Positions 27,055 through 35,640 of a DNA stretch of 64,000 nucleotides are shown one piece after another (position 1 is the stretch's first letter; every line of letters starts with the position of its first letter). The translations under genes and the position numbers were made by a program. This stretch comes from Rhizobium rosettiformans W3 (GTDB taxonomy: Bacteria; Pseudomonadota; Alphaproteobacteria; Rhizobiales; Rhizobiaceae), in NCBI RefSeq assembly GCF_004912135.1, contig NZ_STGU01000010.1, forward strand, positions 1 to 64,000, in the 5' to 3' direction. The notes under the pieces were generated by a model. The model did not search any database, was not told the DNA's origin, and saw nothing but the letters and a program-made list of their open reading frames with translations.

Positions 27055-28140
27055 ATGAAGTGCTCATTTCGTGCGATTGCCCAGTTCATCCTTTTCTCAA
27101 CTGCTGTGCTTGCGGCATCGGTGACCTCGGCGGCCGCCGAAGCCAAAACCAGCTTCAAGGTCGGCTACACGATCTATGTCGGCTTTATGCCCATGGGCTA
27201 CATGAAGGAGAGCGGGATCCTGAAGAAGTGGGCGGACAAATACGGCATCGAAATCGAAGTGATGCCTGTCAACGATTATGTCGGGTCTATCAATCAGTTC
27301 ATCGCCGGCGAACTCGACGCGGTCGGAGTGGCGGGAATGGATGCGCTCACCATGCCCGCGGCCGGAGGTGTCGATACTTCGATCTTTTTGATCACCGACT
27401 ACTCGAACGGCAATGACGTGCTGATGTCCAAGTCTGCCACATCGGTTGCGGACCTCAAGGACAAGGAGGTCTATCTCGTCGAATACAGCGTCTCCCACTA
27501 TCTGCTCAATCGAGCGCTCGTCTTGAACGGGATGAGCGGCGTGGGTGAAGTGAAGACGGTCAACATCTCCGATGCCGATATCGCGGCCGCCTATCTGGCC
27601 AATCCCGACATCCAGAATGCTGCCGCCTGGAAGCCGATGTCGGCGGACATGCTGGCCGGAGCGAGCGAGAGCAAGGTACTGTTCGACAGCGCCCAGATCC
27701 CCGGCGAGATCATGGACGTCTTCATCGGCAATACCCAGGTGCTGAAAGACAATCCTGCATTCGGCAAGGCACTGACGGGCGCCTGGTACGAAACCCTAGC
27801 CGCCCTGAAAGCCGGAGGAGACGAGGCCAAGCCGGTCAACGACTACATGGCTTCCGCACTCGGCACCGATGAAGCCGGTCTCAAGACCCAGATCGACACG
27901 ACCTTCTTCTTCTATACGCCGGCGGAAGCCAACGTCTTCCTCACCGATGCCAAGACCGGCACGATCATGGATGACATCCGCAAGTTCTCCTTCGATCGCG
28001 GTCTCTTCGGTCAAGGCGCAACCTCCGTAGACGCCATTGGCATCGAACTCGCTGACGGAACGGTCTTGGGAGACCCCGCCAATATCAAGCTCAGGGTCGA
28101 CGCGTCCTACGCCAAGCTCGCCGCAGACGGCGGGCTCTAA
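27055..28140 (+). CDS. ABC transporter substrate-binding protein (NMT1/SsuA-like)
   Basis: A 361-residue exported binding protein. The signal peptide covers residues 1-28 (hydrophobic AQFILFSTAVLAASVTSAAA, cleavage after AAAEA). The mature part resembles nitrate/sulfonate/taurine/thiamine-precursor binding proteins (FKVGYTIYVGFMPMGYM, then AGELDAVGVAGMDAL). ATG 27055 has CCGGAGAC upstream; the frame is open to 27031 without support. It leads an operon with permease, ATPase, flavin monooxygenase and flavin reductase genes. The ligand is unknown; organosulfur or N-heterocyclic compounds are typical for this combination. Confidence 0.87.
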   Translation: MKCSFRAIAQFILFSTAVLAASVTSAAAEAKTSFKVGYTIYVGFMPMGYMKESGILKKWADKYGIEIEVMPVNDYVGSINQFIAGELDAVGVAGMDALTMPAAGGVDTSIFLITDYSNGNDVLMSKSATSVADLKDKEVYLVEYSVSHYLLNRALVLNGMSGVGEVKTVNISDADIAAAYLANPDIQNAAAWKPMSADMLAGASESKVLFDSAQIPGEIMDVFIGNTQVLKDNPAFGKALTGAWYETLAALKAGGDEAKPVNDYMASALGTDEAGLKTQIDTTFFFYTPAEANVFLTDAKTGTIMDDIRKFSFDRGLFGQGATSVDAIGIELADGTVLGDPANIKLRVDASYAKLAADGGL

Positions 28141-28169
28141 GACGAGGTCGAAGCGGAAGGGGGCAGCCA

Positions 28170-28988
28170 ATGAAACGGATCATCAACTACCCCCCGTCCA
28201 GAGGCCAGCGCCTTTTCCTCGGCATCCTGCCCTTCATTTTGATCGCGGTCGCATATCTCGTGGCATCAGAGGCACGCCTCTCGGTCAATCCCACCGACAA
28301 GCTGATGCCGGGTGTCGCCTCCTTCGTCGCGGCGATGCAGCGCATGATGTTCGAGCAGGATCGTGCGAGTGGCGCGCTGCTCTTCTGGTGGGATACCTAT
28401 CTCAGCCTCTGGCGTCTCTTCGTTGGACTCGGGCTGTCGGCGCTCATGGGCTTGGTGCTGGGAACCCCGATTGGCTTCATCCCGCAGCTTCGCGCGGCCT
28501 TCGATCCGGTGCTTGCAGCAATCTCGCTCGTGCCTCCGCTCGCCGTGCTCCCGATCCTCTTCATCCTCTTCGGGCTCGGTGAAGTCTCGAAGATCGTGCT
28601 GATCGTCTTCGGCGTTGCCCCCTTCTTGATGCGCGATGTTGTGCTGCGGGTAGATGCAATCCCGCGTGAGCAGATCATCAAGGCGCAAACGCTTGGCGGC
28701 TCGACCTGGCACATGCTGATCCATGTCGTCCTGCCACAGGTCATGCCCGGCTTGATCAATGCGGTGCGCCTGTCGCTCGGGGCCACTTGGCTCTTCGTGA
28801 TTGCCGCCGAGGCGATCACCGCCGAAGGCGGCCTCGGCTACCGCATCTTCCTCGTCCGTCGCTACCTCGCGATGGACATCATCCTGCCCTACGTCATCTG
28901 GATCACTTTGCTTGCCTTCGTCATCGACCTGCTGCTCCGCTGGCTGTCCGCCAGGCTTTACCCCTGGTCCGTGCTGAAGGAAGCGTGA
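28170..28988 (+). CDS. ABC transporter permease (SsuC/TauC-like)
   Basis: A 272-residue inner-membrane permease with about six helices. The BPD_transp_1 coupling region reads EQIIKAQTLGGSTWHMLIHV followed by VLPQVMPGLINAVRLSL near residues 168-200, where the cytoplasmic EAA loop contacts the ATPase. It follows the binding-protein gene by 29 bases and the ATPase gene begins one base after its stop region. Relatives import taurine, alkanesulfonates, nitrate or hydroxymethylpyrimidine-type compounds. Confidence 0.88.
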   Translation: MKRIINYPPSRGQRLFLGILPFILIAVAYLVASEARLSVNPTDKLMPGVASFVAAMQRMMFEQDRASGALLFWWDTYLSLWRLFVGLGLSALMGLVLGTPIGFIPQLRAAFDPVLAAISLVPPLAVLPILFILFGLGEVSKIVLIVFGVAPFLMRDVVLRVDAIPREQIIKAQTLGGSTWHMLIHVVLPQVMPGLINAVRLSLGATWLFVIAAEAITAEGGLGYRIFLVRRYLAMDIILPYVIWITLLAFVIDLLLRWLSARLYPWSVLKEA

Positions 28989-28989
28989 G

Positions 28990-29778
28990 ATGGTCGAGAT
29001 TGTCTTCGACAAGGTCTGGAAGGAATATGGCGACGCCATCATCCTCGAAAATGTCAGCTTGACGCTGAAAGACCACGAGTTTCTCTCCATCGTCGGACCG
29101 AGCGGTGTGGGAAAGACCACGCTTCTTCGTCTGCTTCTGAGCCAGGAAGTGCCGACACGGGGCCAGATCCTTCTCGATGGCCAACCGATTGCCGGCGAGC
29201 CGACCGATGACCGCGGAGTTGTCTTCCAGCGCTACTCGGTCTTCCCGCATAAGACGGTCCTCGGCAATGTCATGATGGGCCCCGAATGGCGCGGCTCCGC
29301 ATTCTTGGGAAAACTCTACGGCTCGCGCCGCAAGGCGTTGATCGACCGGACCCATGCGCTGCTTGAGCGTGTCGGCCTGAAAGATGCGGTCGACAAATAC
29401 CCCCAGCAACTCTCCGGCGGCATGCAGCAGCGATTGGCGATTGCGCAGGCGCTGATCATGCAGCCCAAGGTGCTGCTGCTGGATGAACCCTTCGGCGCTC
29501 TCGATCCCGTGACCCGAAAGAGCATGCATGTCCTGATCCGTGAGCTCTGGTCCGAGCGACAGATGACGATCGTCATGGTCACGCACGACATGGGCGAAGC
29601 TTTCGAACTCGGGACCCGTGTCATTGCCATCGACAAGCTGCGGCGCGATCCCCAGGCACCGCAACGATATGGCGCCGGCATCATATCGGACTTCGAGGCA
29701 AAGCCGCGGATCGTGCGTGAGTCCGCCCGTTTCGAACTCGGTCGTTCCAAGGTCATCCCACTGCAGACTGCCCGATAG
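28990..29778 (+). CDS. ABC transporter ATP-binding protein (SsuB/TauB-like)
   Basis: A 262-residue nucleotide-binding subunit. Walker A is GPSGVGKTT near residue 37, the Q-loop is VVFQRYSVFPHKT near 77, the signature is LSGGMQQR near 142, Walker B is VLLLDEPFGALDP near 160 and the switch His is in VTHDMGEAFE near 199. It energises the permease encoded just upstream. Residues after 205 form a short C-terminal extension without a known domain. Confidence 0.92.
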   Translation: MVEIVFDKVWKEYGDAIILENVSLTLKDHEFLSIVGPSGVGKTTLLRLLLSQEVPTRGQILLDGQPIAGEPTDDRGVVFQRYSVFPHKTVLGNVMMGPEWRGSAFLGKLYGSRRKALIDRTHALLERVGLKDAVDKYPQQLSGGMQQRLAIAQALIMQPKVLLLDEPFGALDPVTRKSMHVLIRELWSERQMTIVMVTHDMGEAFELGTRVIAIDKLRRDPQAPQRYGAGIISDFEAKPRIVRESARFELGRSKVIPLQTAR

Positions 29779-29792
29779 ATAAGGAGAGCCCC

Positions 29793-31103
29793 ATGGCCAA
29801 AAAAATGCACCTCGCCTGGTTCATGAATTTCACGCCTGATGAGTGGCGCGCACCCTTCGGCCAGGGTGGTTATCCCTGGGACGGGCGCTTCTACATCGAG
29901 ATGGCCCAAACCCTTGAACGCGCCTGCTTCGATTACATCATGATCGAGGACAAGCTGATGGTGCCGCAGACCTATGGCGGCTCGCGCGATTTCGCGCTGA
30001 AGAACGCGATGATGGTGCCCAAGCACGATCCGGCGCCGCTCGCCACGGCCATGGGGATGGCGACTTCCAGGCTCGGTGTCGTCGCCACCATGTCGACGAT
30101 GGCCTACCCGCCCTTCCTACTTGCCCGCCTCTGCTCGACCATCGACAGCCTGACCCGGGGCCGGTTCGGTTGGAACATCGTTACCAGTGCCGAAGACCTG
30201 GCAGCCAAGAACTTCAACATGGAGAAGCTGCCATTGCGCGAAACGCGCTACGAGATGGCGGAAGAGTATATGGAGGTCGTCAACAAGCTCTTCGACAGCT
30301 GGGACAAGGATGCCGTGGTCCTTGACCGCGAGAAGGGGATCTATGTGGACCCCACCAAGGTGCGCACCATCGATCACGTGGGCAAGCATTACCAGGTGCG
30401 GGGACCGCTCAACACGGTGCCGTCGCCGCAGCACCGACCCATCTACGTCCAGGCAGGCGCTTCGCCGCGCGGCCGCGACTTTGCCGCCCGCTTTGCCGAC
30501 TCCATCATTTCTGTCGCTTCCGGTGTCGCCGAGATGAAGGCGTTTCGAGATGATATCCGCGCCCGGGCAGACAAGGCCGGCCGAGATCCCGACGAGATTA
30601 AGGTTCTTTTTTGCATCACGCCGACACTCGGCGAAACCGAATTCGAGGCACAGGAGAAATACAAGCGCCTCGTCTCCTCGGATTATTTCATCACCGATAC
30701 GCTCGCGTCGATCTCTGCGATCACCGAGATCGATTTCTCGAAGTTCGATCTCGACAAGCCGCTGCCGGAAAAGCTGGTAACCAACGGGGAGTCCGGTTCG
30801 CTCGACAAGTTCCAGCAGTGGGGAAGCGGGAAGACGCTGCGCGAACTGGTCGTTTCCGGCGGTGGCGGCCTCGTCTCATCGGTAGAACTGATCGGCACAC
30901 CGGATCAGGTCGCCGAGCGCATGGGGGAGGTAATGGAGGAGGTCGGCGGTGACGGCTTCCTGGTCACCACGCCGGTCCTGCGCGTGTCTCGCCGCTACCT
31001 GACAGAAGTTGCCGACGGACTGGTACCGGCGCTGCAAAAGCGCGGGCTGGCACGGACCGCCTATTCTCATGAACTCCTCCGAGACAACTTGCGTGAATTC
31101 TGA
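29793..31103 (+). CDS. NtaA/SnaA/DszA-type flavin-dependent monooxygenase
   Basis: A 436-residue luciferase-like TIM-barrel monooxygenase that uses reduced FMN from a partner reductase. The family marks are MHLAWFMNF at the start, LTRGRFGWNIVTSAED near residues 122-137 and PSPQHRPIYVQAGASPRGRDFAA near 213-235. Known relatives cleave nitrilotriacetate, EDTA, dibenzothiophene sulfone or alkanesulfonates. It is 14 bases after the ATPase gene with AAGGAG before the ATG. The importer upstream and flavin reductase downstream suggest that the imported compound is oxidised here. The substrate is not readable. Confidence 0.9.
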   Translation: MAKKMHLAWFMNFTPDEWRAPFGQGGYPWDGRFYIEMAQTLERACFDYIMIEDKLMVPQTYGGSRDFALKNAMMVPKHDPAPLATAMGMATSRLGVVATMSTMAYPPFLLARLCSTIDSLTRGRFGWNIVTSAEDLAAKNFNMEKLPLRETRYEMAEEYMEVVNKLFDSWDKDAVVLDREKGIYVDPTKVRTIDHVGKHYQVRGPLNTVPSPQHRPIYVQAGASPRGRDFAARFADSIISVASGVAEMKAFRDDIRARADKAGRDPDEIKVLFCITPTLGETEFEAQEKYKRLVSSDYFITDTLASISAITEIDFSKFDLDKPLPEKLVTNGESGSLDKFQQWGSGKTLRELVVSGGGGLVSSVELIGTPDQVAERMGEVMEEVGGDGFLVTTPVLRVSRRYLTEVADGLVPALQKRGLARTAYSHELLRDNLREF

Positions 31104-31157
31104 AGCGAGCGCTGCGTTGGCAGCACTCTTGAGCCGAAACAACGAGAAGGAACCGTC

Positions 31158-31685
31158 ATGACACAGCTTCATCTCGCCCAGTCCAGTTCCAAGATGCCGC
31201 TGCCACCGGTCACGCGCGACATCTTCCGCAATGGGATGGCCTCGCTTGCAGCCGCCGTGAACCTGATTGCAACCGATGGTCCCGGTGGCAGATCGGGTTT
31301 CACAGCCACCGCCGTCACCAGCGTCACCGATGACCCGCCGACACTGTTGGTCTGCCTCAACAGAACCAGTTCAGCCGCCCCTGCGGTCATGGAAAACAAG
31401 GTCGTCTCGGTGAACGCGCTGGCCCCGGGCCATGAGGCCGTATCCTCGCTCTTCGGCGGGAAGACGCCGATGGAAGACCGCTTTGCCGCTGCGCGCTGGA
31501 TCCGCGGCCAGACCGGCGCGCCGCTCTTGGAAGATGCGCTCGTATCCTTCGATTGCCAGATCATCGAAACGGTCGAGGTGGGCACGCATTTTATCCTGAT
31601 GTGCCGGGTCGTTGATGTTCTCGCCGGTGATCGGGAGGAAGCGCTCGTTTATTTTCGCCGGGCCTATCAAGCTGTCAGCGCCTGA
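31158..31685 (+). CDS. flavin reductase (HpaC/NtaB-like)
   Basis: A 175-residue flavin reductase-like protein with the family blocks FRNGMASLAAAVNLIATDG, GFTATAVTSVTDDPPTLLVCLNR-like start near residue 50, and VNALAPGHEAVSSLF near 90. It reduces FMN with NAD(P)H and hands it to the monooxygenase encoded just upstream (54 bases). The ribosome site is AGAAGGA. It ends 3 bases before the end of the converging dehydrogenase gene. Confidence 0.88.
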   Translation: MTQLHLAQSSSKMPLPPVTRDIFRNGMASLAAAVNLIATDGPGGRSGFTATAVTSVTDDPPTLLVCLNRTSSAAPAVMENKVVSVNALAPGHEAVSSLFGGKTPMEDRFAAARWIRGQTGAPLLEDALVSFDCQIIETVEVGTHFILMCRVVDVLAGDREEALVYFRRAYQAVSA

Positions 31686-31688
31686 CCG

Positions 31689-32444
31689 CTAAAGCGATGC
31701 GGTAATCCCACCGTCGACATAGAGGATATGCCCGTTGACGAAAGATGAGGCGTCGGAGGCGAGGAAGATCGAGGCGCCGACCAGTTCCTCGACTTTGCCC
31801 CAGCGTCCGGCCGGTGTCCGTTTGGAGAGCCAGGCGGTAAACTCCGGATCGGCGACGAGAGCGGCGTTGAGGGGCGTTTCAAAATAGCCTGGCGCGATTG
31901 CGTTGCATTGAAGCCCGTGCCGCGCCCAGTCCGTCGCCATGCCCTTGGTCAGGTTCCCGACAGCCCCCTTGGTCGCCGTGTAGGGCGCAATCGTGGGTCG
32001 GGCGAGTGCTGTCTGCACGCTCGCGATGTTGATGATCTTGCCGCGTCCACGGCCGATCATGTGTCGGGCAACGGCCTGACCCACATTGAAGACACTGGAC
32101 ACATTGGCCGCCATCAGCCGCTCGAAGGCCTCCGCCGGAAAGTCCTCAAGCGGTGCGCGATGCTGCATGCCGGCATTGTTGATGAGGATATCGATCGGCC
32201 CGATCTCGCCCTCGAACCGGTTGACCGCCTCCTTAACCGCCGCATGATCCGTTACATCGAAGGCAAGCATGCGCGCGCCGGCTCCCAGTGAGCGGGCCGC
32301 GCTTTCAAGCTTCTCGACACTGCGCCCGTTGAGCACGACCTCGGCACCCGCCTGCTGCAGGCCGGCGGCGAGTGCAAGCCCGATGCCCTGCGAGGAACCC
32401 GTTATCAGCGCCCGGCGCCCTGTCAGATCGAAGAGCTTGTTCAT
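31689..32444 (-). CDS. short-chain dehydrogenase/reductase (gluconate 5-dehydrogenase-like)
   Basis: A classical SDR of 251 residues. The cofactor motif is ITGSSQGIGLALA near residue 14, NNAG is in LINNAGMQH near 90, and the catalytic Ser, Tyr and Lys are in NIASVQT and PYTATKGAV near 141-160. The closing VDGG motif is LYVDGGI. The overall pattern resembles gluconate 5-dehydrogenase, but a substrate cannot be fixed. The ATG at 32444 has GGAGG upstream; an earlier in-frame ATG at 32507 does not. It converges with the flavin reductase gene and may or may not belong to the same pathway. Confidence 0.87.
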   Translation of the reverse strand: MNKLFDLTGRRALITGSSQGIGLALAAGLQQAGAEVVLNGRSVEKLESAARSLGAGARMLAFDVTDHAAVKEAVNRFEGEIGPIDILINNAGMQHRAPLEDFPAEAFERLMAANVSSVFNVGQAVARHMIGRGRGKIINIASVQTALARPTIAPYTATKGAVGNLTKGMATDWARHGLQCNAIAPGYFETPLNAALVADPEFTAWLSKRTPAGRWGKVEELVGASIFLASDASSFVNGHILYVDGGITASL

Positions 32445-32524
32445 GGTATCCGCCTCCACTGAAAATGATCGTGACCCCGGACTTGGCCAAGGCTCGATCA
32501 AAGTCAAGGCAGGTGGGTGGAGAC

Positions 32525-33034
32525 TCAGGTCCCGGCGAGCGCTTCCTCGGCAGTCTGGCTCGCCTCCTTGAAGCGGGCCTCGAATTCCAGACGCAGCGCC
32601 CGCCGGGTTTCGGCCGCGCGTTGGCGGCGCTTGCGGATCTCGTTCTGCGGCACATAGGGAGGGACGGCTGTCGGTCTCCCCTCGGCATCCACGGCGACCA
32701 TGGTGAAGTAGCAGGAATTGGTATGCCGGCGCTCGCCCGTGCGGATGGTCTCCGCCTCGACCCGGATGCCGACCTCCATCGAGGTCCGGCCTGCATGGTT
32801 GATCGAGGCGCGGAAGGTGACGAGTTCCCCGACATGGATCGGCTGGCGAAACACCACCTGATCGACCGAAAGGGTCACCGCATATTGCTGCGAATAGCGC
32901 GACGCACAGGAATAGGCCACGCGATCGAGCAGATTGAGCAGCGCGCCACCGTGCACCTTGCCGGAGAAGTTGGCCATGTCGGGTGTCATCAGCACCACCA
33001 TTTCAAGCTGGCTGGTGTCGTGCGGTTCGTCCAT
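32525..33034 (-). CDS. acyl-CoA thioesterase (YciA/BACH-type hotdog fold)
   Basis: A 169-residue single-hotdog thioesterase. The core reads MANFSGKVHGGALLNLLDRVAY near residues 19-40, with the catalytic acidic residue in the LLD helix, then SVDQVVFRQPIHVGELVTF near 54-72. These enzymes hydrolyse short or medium acyl-CoA in the cytoplasm. The C-terminal 40 residues are charged and probably helical. ATG 33034 has AGAGGG six bases upstream; longer in-frame starts have none. It stands alone on the minus strand, 80 bases upstream of the SDR gene. Confidence 0.85.
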   Translation of the reverse strand: MDEPHDTSQLEMVVLMTPDMANFSGKVHGGALLNLLDRVAYSCASRYSQQYAVTLSVDQVVFRQPIHVGELVTFRASINHAGRTSMEVGIRVEAETIRTGERRHTNSCYFTMVAVDAEGRPTAVPPYVPQNEIRKRRQRAAETRRALRLEFEARFKEASQTAEEALAGT

Positions 33035-33342
33035 CAAATGCCCTCTGCGCTTAAAACTGTTCCCCATCCTATTGTGCGGCGCGTCAGGCGCAAGTGTCGG
33101 ACGGGAAGCGGATGTGACCACAGAGCTTCGACCGCTCGCGGCAGAGCGGAGAAGCAAGAGAACGAGATCATCTGCGATCAATGCAGATTTTAGACTCCAA
33201 GATCTGATTTTTCTGAAGAATTATGGGCCAGCCGGACCCTGCCGGCGCGTCCGCCGAGGCATGTCAGGATTGCCGCCGCACCTAAGCTTGTTCAAAGCCT
33301 TTCATCACGGGCGATCTCTTTCTCGCCGCACCCTTTTCCCCG
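33035..33342. other. intergenic region without a recognisable gene
   Basis: About 308 bases between the thioesterase start and the histidine phosphatase stop. No open frame here looks coding. It holds one arm of a long inverted repeat (see 33249-33358) and presumably the promoter of the thioesterase gene. Confidence 0.5.
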
Positions 33343-33358
33343 TCATGCCTCGGCGGAC
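33249..33358. repeat. 15-base perfect inverted repeat, arms 80 bases apart
   Basis: GTCCGCCGAGGCATG at 33249-33263 is the exact reverse complement of CATGCCTCGGCGGAC at 33344-33358. The right arm covers the last codons and the stop of the histidine phosphatase gene. It could be a remnant of a small duplication or an RNA structure in the 3' end of that transcript. Confidence 0.6.
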
Positions 33359-33912
33359 TGCCGGCCGATCACGGCGACCGCACCGGCCTCATCCAGTTTG
33401 GCAAAGACCAGTTCCCCGCTACGCGGGACAATGGACGTAAGCCCGGTCACGTTGACCTGATGCGTCACGAGCACGAGCGGCAATCCTGATCCGCGGGTGC
33501 TGAGCCATTGCCGTAGGGCCTCGGTCTGGCCGCGTCCGTCTTCCGGCTTCCCGAAGAAGGAATTGAGCAGTGGTTGCTCCGTCACCGGCCCGAGCTCCAG
33601 CAGCCCGGCGGTGTCGAGGCAGCGGCACAATCGGCTAGAATGCACCGATGCCGCCCGGATCCCATTGTCGCGGAAGAGAGCGCCGATCCGTGACGCCTGC
33701 GCTCGCCCTTCCTCCGACAGGTTTCGTTGTGTGCTGCAGTCACCGATCCGCATCCCCGGTGGGTCACCCGTCCCCGGGGCAATGGCGTGGCGAAGCAGCA
33801 CAAAGGCCTGGCCGGACCGCAGAGCCGCCCACGGGTCCTCGTCCGCCATCAGGGGCATTCCACCTGACATGGCAAAGAGGGATGTGAGAAGAAAGGATCG
33901 TCTCGGCAGCAT
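33343..33912 (-). CDS. exported histidine phosphatase-family protein
   Basis: A 189-residue protein of the phosphoglycerate mutase-like superfamily. The signal peptide is residues 1-26 (MLPRRSFLLTSLFAMSGG). The phosphate-binding histidine is in VLLRHAIAPG near residue 39, with NLSEEGRAQASRIG near 65, the acidic/ester-side block near 90 and the second His in LVLVTHQVNVTG near 148. It probably removes phosphate from a periplasmic substrate. The ATG at 33912 has GGGAGG upstream; the frame is open further, to 34083, without support. The GH25 gene is divergent, 235 bases away. Confidence 0.83.
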   Translation of the reverse strand: MLPRRSFLLTSLFAMSGGMPLMADEDPWAALRSGQAFVLLRHAIAPGTGDPPGMRIGDCSTQRNLSEEGRAQASRIGALFRDNGIRAASVHSSRLCRCLDTAGLLELGPVTEQPLLNSFFGKPEDGRGQTEALRQWLSTRGSGLPLVLVTHQVNVTGLTSIVPRSGELVFAKLDEAGAVAVIGRQSAEA

Positions 33913-34146
33913 GTTTGCCTCCCTGAAGTCTCTCCGGCGATTGCTTATGAATAGATACGTCCTGCTTCGCGCCCGGGACTTCTGGCGCCGGCGCACATAT
34001 GCGTGAACGGTTTCACAAGCCGCGCTGCAGTCGCATCCCGTAAAGATTGGATTCACCTTTTCCCGGTAAAGCTTTGTTAGCAATTCCCAGAAGCTCCGGG
34101 CGTCCGCCTTCGTTTGCGCCCGGCTTACAGTTCGAGTCCGTGTGCC

Positions 34147-35247
34147 ATGCGTTCCCAGGTCCTCTCCTCGCTCCTCGTCGGCTGCCTTGTAATCACCGGC
34201 TGCAGTGCGCGCACAAACCCTATTGAAGCCCTCAGGCTCTCCTCCTCCTCCGCGCCAAAGCCACAGCCGACCGAGACGGCAGCAGCCCCGACACCGGCTG
34301 TCGCGGTCGATGAACAGACAGGCTCGATCGCCGCGGCACCATTGAGCGGGGGCGGGGCTCCGGAGCCCCTGGCATGGGCGGGAGATACGCCGAGCCAGTC
34401 ACATTTCGAGTCCGCAACGATGACGGCCGGAATGCCGGTACCGGACCAGCGACCGGTCGCCATGCTTGTCCCGCCGACCTCTCCGCTTGCGGCTCCGGAA
34501 CAACCTGCAGGGCGCTCGACTGGTCGTCACCGGGTTTATGATCAGCGCTTCCGGGATGCCAAGCCGATCAACTTCGGCAAGGTGAAGCCGAAGCATCATG
34601 CCGTTCACGGCGTCGACGTCTCGCGCTGGCAGGGCGACATCGACTGGACGACACTGCGCAAGCAGGGTGCCAACTTCGCCTATATCAAGGCGACCGATGG
34701 CGGCGATCACCTGGATCCCATGTTCCACACCAATTGGAAACGGGCCAAGGAAGCCGGCGTGAAGCGCGGCGCCTATCATTTCTTCTACTGGTGCCGCGTT
34801 GCCTCGCAGCAGGCAGATTGGTTCATCCGGAACGTGCCGCGTGATCCCGACGCCCTGCCGCCGGTGATCGATGTCGAATACAACGGTGAGTCCAGCTGCC
34901 GCTTCAAGCTGTCTCCGGAAAAGGCGCGCGAAAAGATGCAGGTCTTCATGGACCGGCTCGAGCAACACTACGGCAAGCGCCCGGTCATCTACACGGCGCC
35001 CGACTTCTACAAGGACAACCTGCGCGGCCACTTCCGGGATTATCCCTTCTGGCTGCGTTCCGTTGCGGCGCATCCGTCCAAGATCTATCCGGATCGCAAA
35101 TGGGTCTTCTGGCAGTATTCCGGATCCGGCCTGTCTCAGGGCGTGAATGGCAAGATCGACCTCAACGTCTTTTACGGTTCGATCTCCGATTGGCAGAACT
35201 GGGTCGCAGGCAAGAAGGGCTGGGAAAGGGTCGCCGGCCTTCGCTGA
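34147..35247 (+). CDS. GH25 (lysozyme M1-like) lipoprotein
   Basis: A 366-residue lipoprotein. The signal peptide ends in the lipobox VITGC (Cys near residue 19). A Pro/Ala/Ser-rich spacer runs to about residue 140, then a glycoside hydrolase family 25 domain begins with HGVDVSRWQGDIDW. The catalytic Asp-x-Glu pair is in PPVIDVEYNGES near residue 250, and the barrel ends with FWQYSGSGLSQGVNGKIDLN. It would cut peptidoglycan between N-acetylmuramic acid and N-acetylglucosamine in the periplasm. The ATG at 34147 has only a weak ribosome site; a TTG at 34114 would extend the N-terminus by 11 residues. Confidence 0.88.
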   Translation: MRSQVLSSLLVGCLVITGCSARTNPIEALRLSSSSAPKPQPTETAAAPTPAVAVDEQTGSIAAAPLSGGGAPEPLAWAGDTPSQSHFESATMTAGMPVPDQRPVAMLVPPTSPLAAPEQPAGRSTGRHRVYDQRFRDAKPINFGKVKPKHHAVHGVDVSRWQGDIDWTTLRKQGANFAYIKATDGGDHLDPMFHTNWKRAKEAGVKRGAYHFFYWCRVASQQADWFIRNVPRDPDALPPVIDVEYNGESSCRFKLSPEKAREKMQVFMDRLEQHYGKRPVIYTAPDFYKDNLRGHFRDYPFWLRSVAAHPSKIYPDRKWVFWQYSGSGLSQGVNGKIDLNVFYGSISDWQNWVAGKKGWERVAGLR

Positions 35248-35267
35248 AGCAGGCGACCCGGTTCGGC

Positions 35268-35447
35268 TTACATCGGTGCGCCGGGCTCCACGACCGGCGG
35301 ATCGCGGGTCTCGTCCGGATTGGGGTTCGGCAACTCGTCCGGCAGCACATCCGGTTCCGGCTCTTCGACAGGAACGTCCGGAACCCAGGTTGGGGCCGGC
35401 ATCGGCGGCTGATCTTCATATGGCGATGATGGATTGTTGATGGGCAT
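35268..35447 (-). CDS. small Pro/Glu/Asp-rich hypothetical protein
   Basis: A 59-residue acidic protein with nearly a third proline (PTWVPDVPVEEPEPDVLPDE). It has no signal peptide, membrane segment or known domain and is likely disordered. GAGGGAG precedes the ATG at 35447 by six bases; another ATG at 35453 lies too close to that site. The reading frame is short, but its strong ribosome site and its place in an otherwise empty gap support it. The function is unknown. Confidence 0.6.
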   Translation of the reverse strand: MPINNPSSPYEDQPPMPAPTWVPDVPVEEPEPDVLPDELPNPNPDETRDPPVVEPGAPM

Positions 35448-35640
35448 GATCATCTCCCTCTTGGCCGCCTGCCGCAAAATGCGGTCGAGGTCGGCATATG
35501 CAAGAGCAATTCGCCCGGACCGGCTTTGTTCCTGAAAACAAGAGTATCCGCTCGCTCAATCATCATGCCTTGCCAGCGCGGAACTTTCGGCACGCCTCAG
35601 GGTTCGTTCGCTTCGGAGTTTCAAGCGAGAAGGCGAACAG

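Noticed and set aside
35462-35640. Gene in the gap before treZ
   Set aside because: A short open frame here lacks a ribosome site and typical codon use; the stretch probably holds promoters only.
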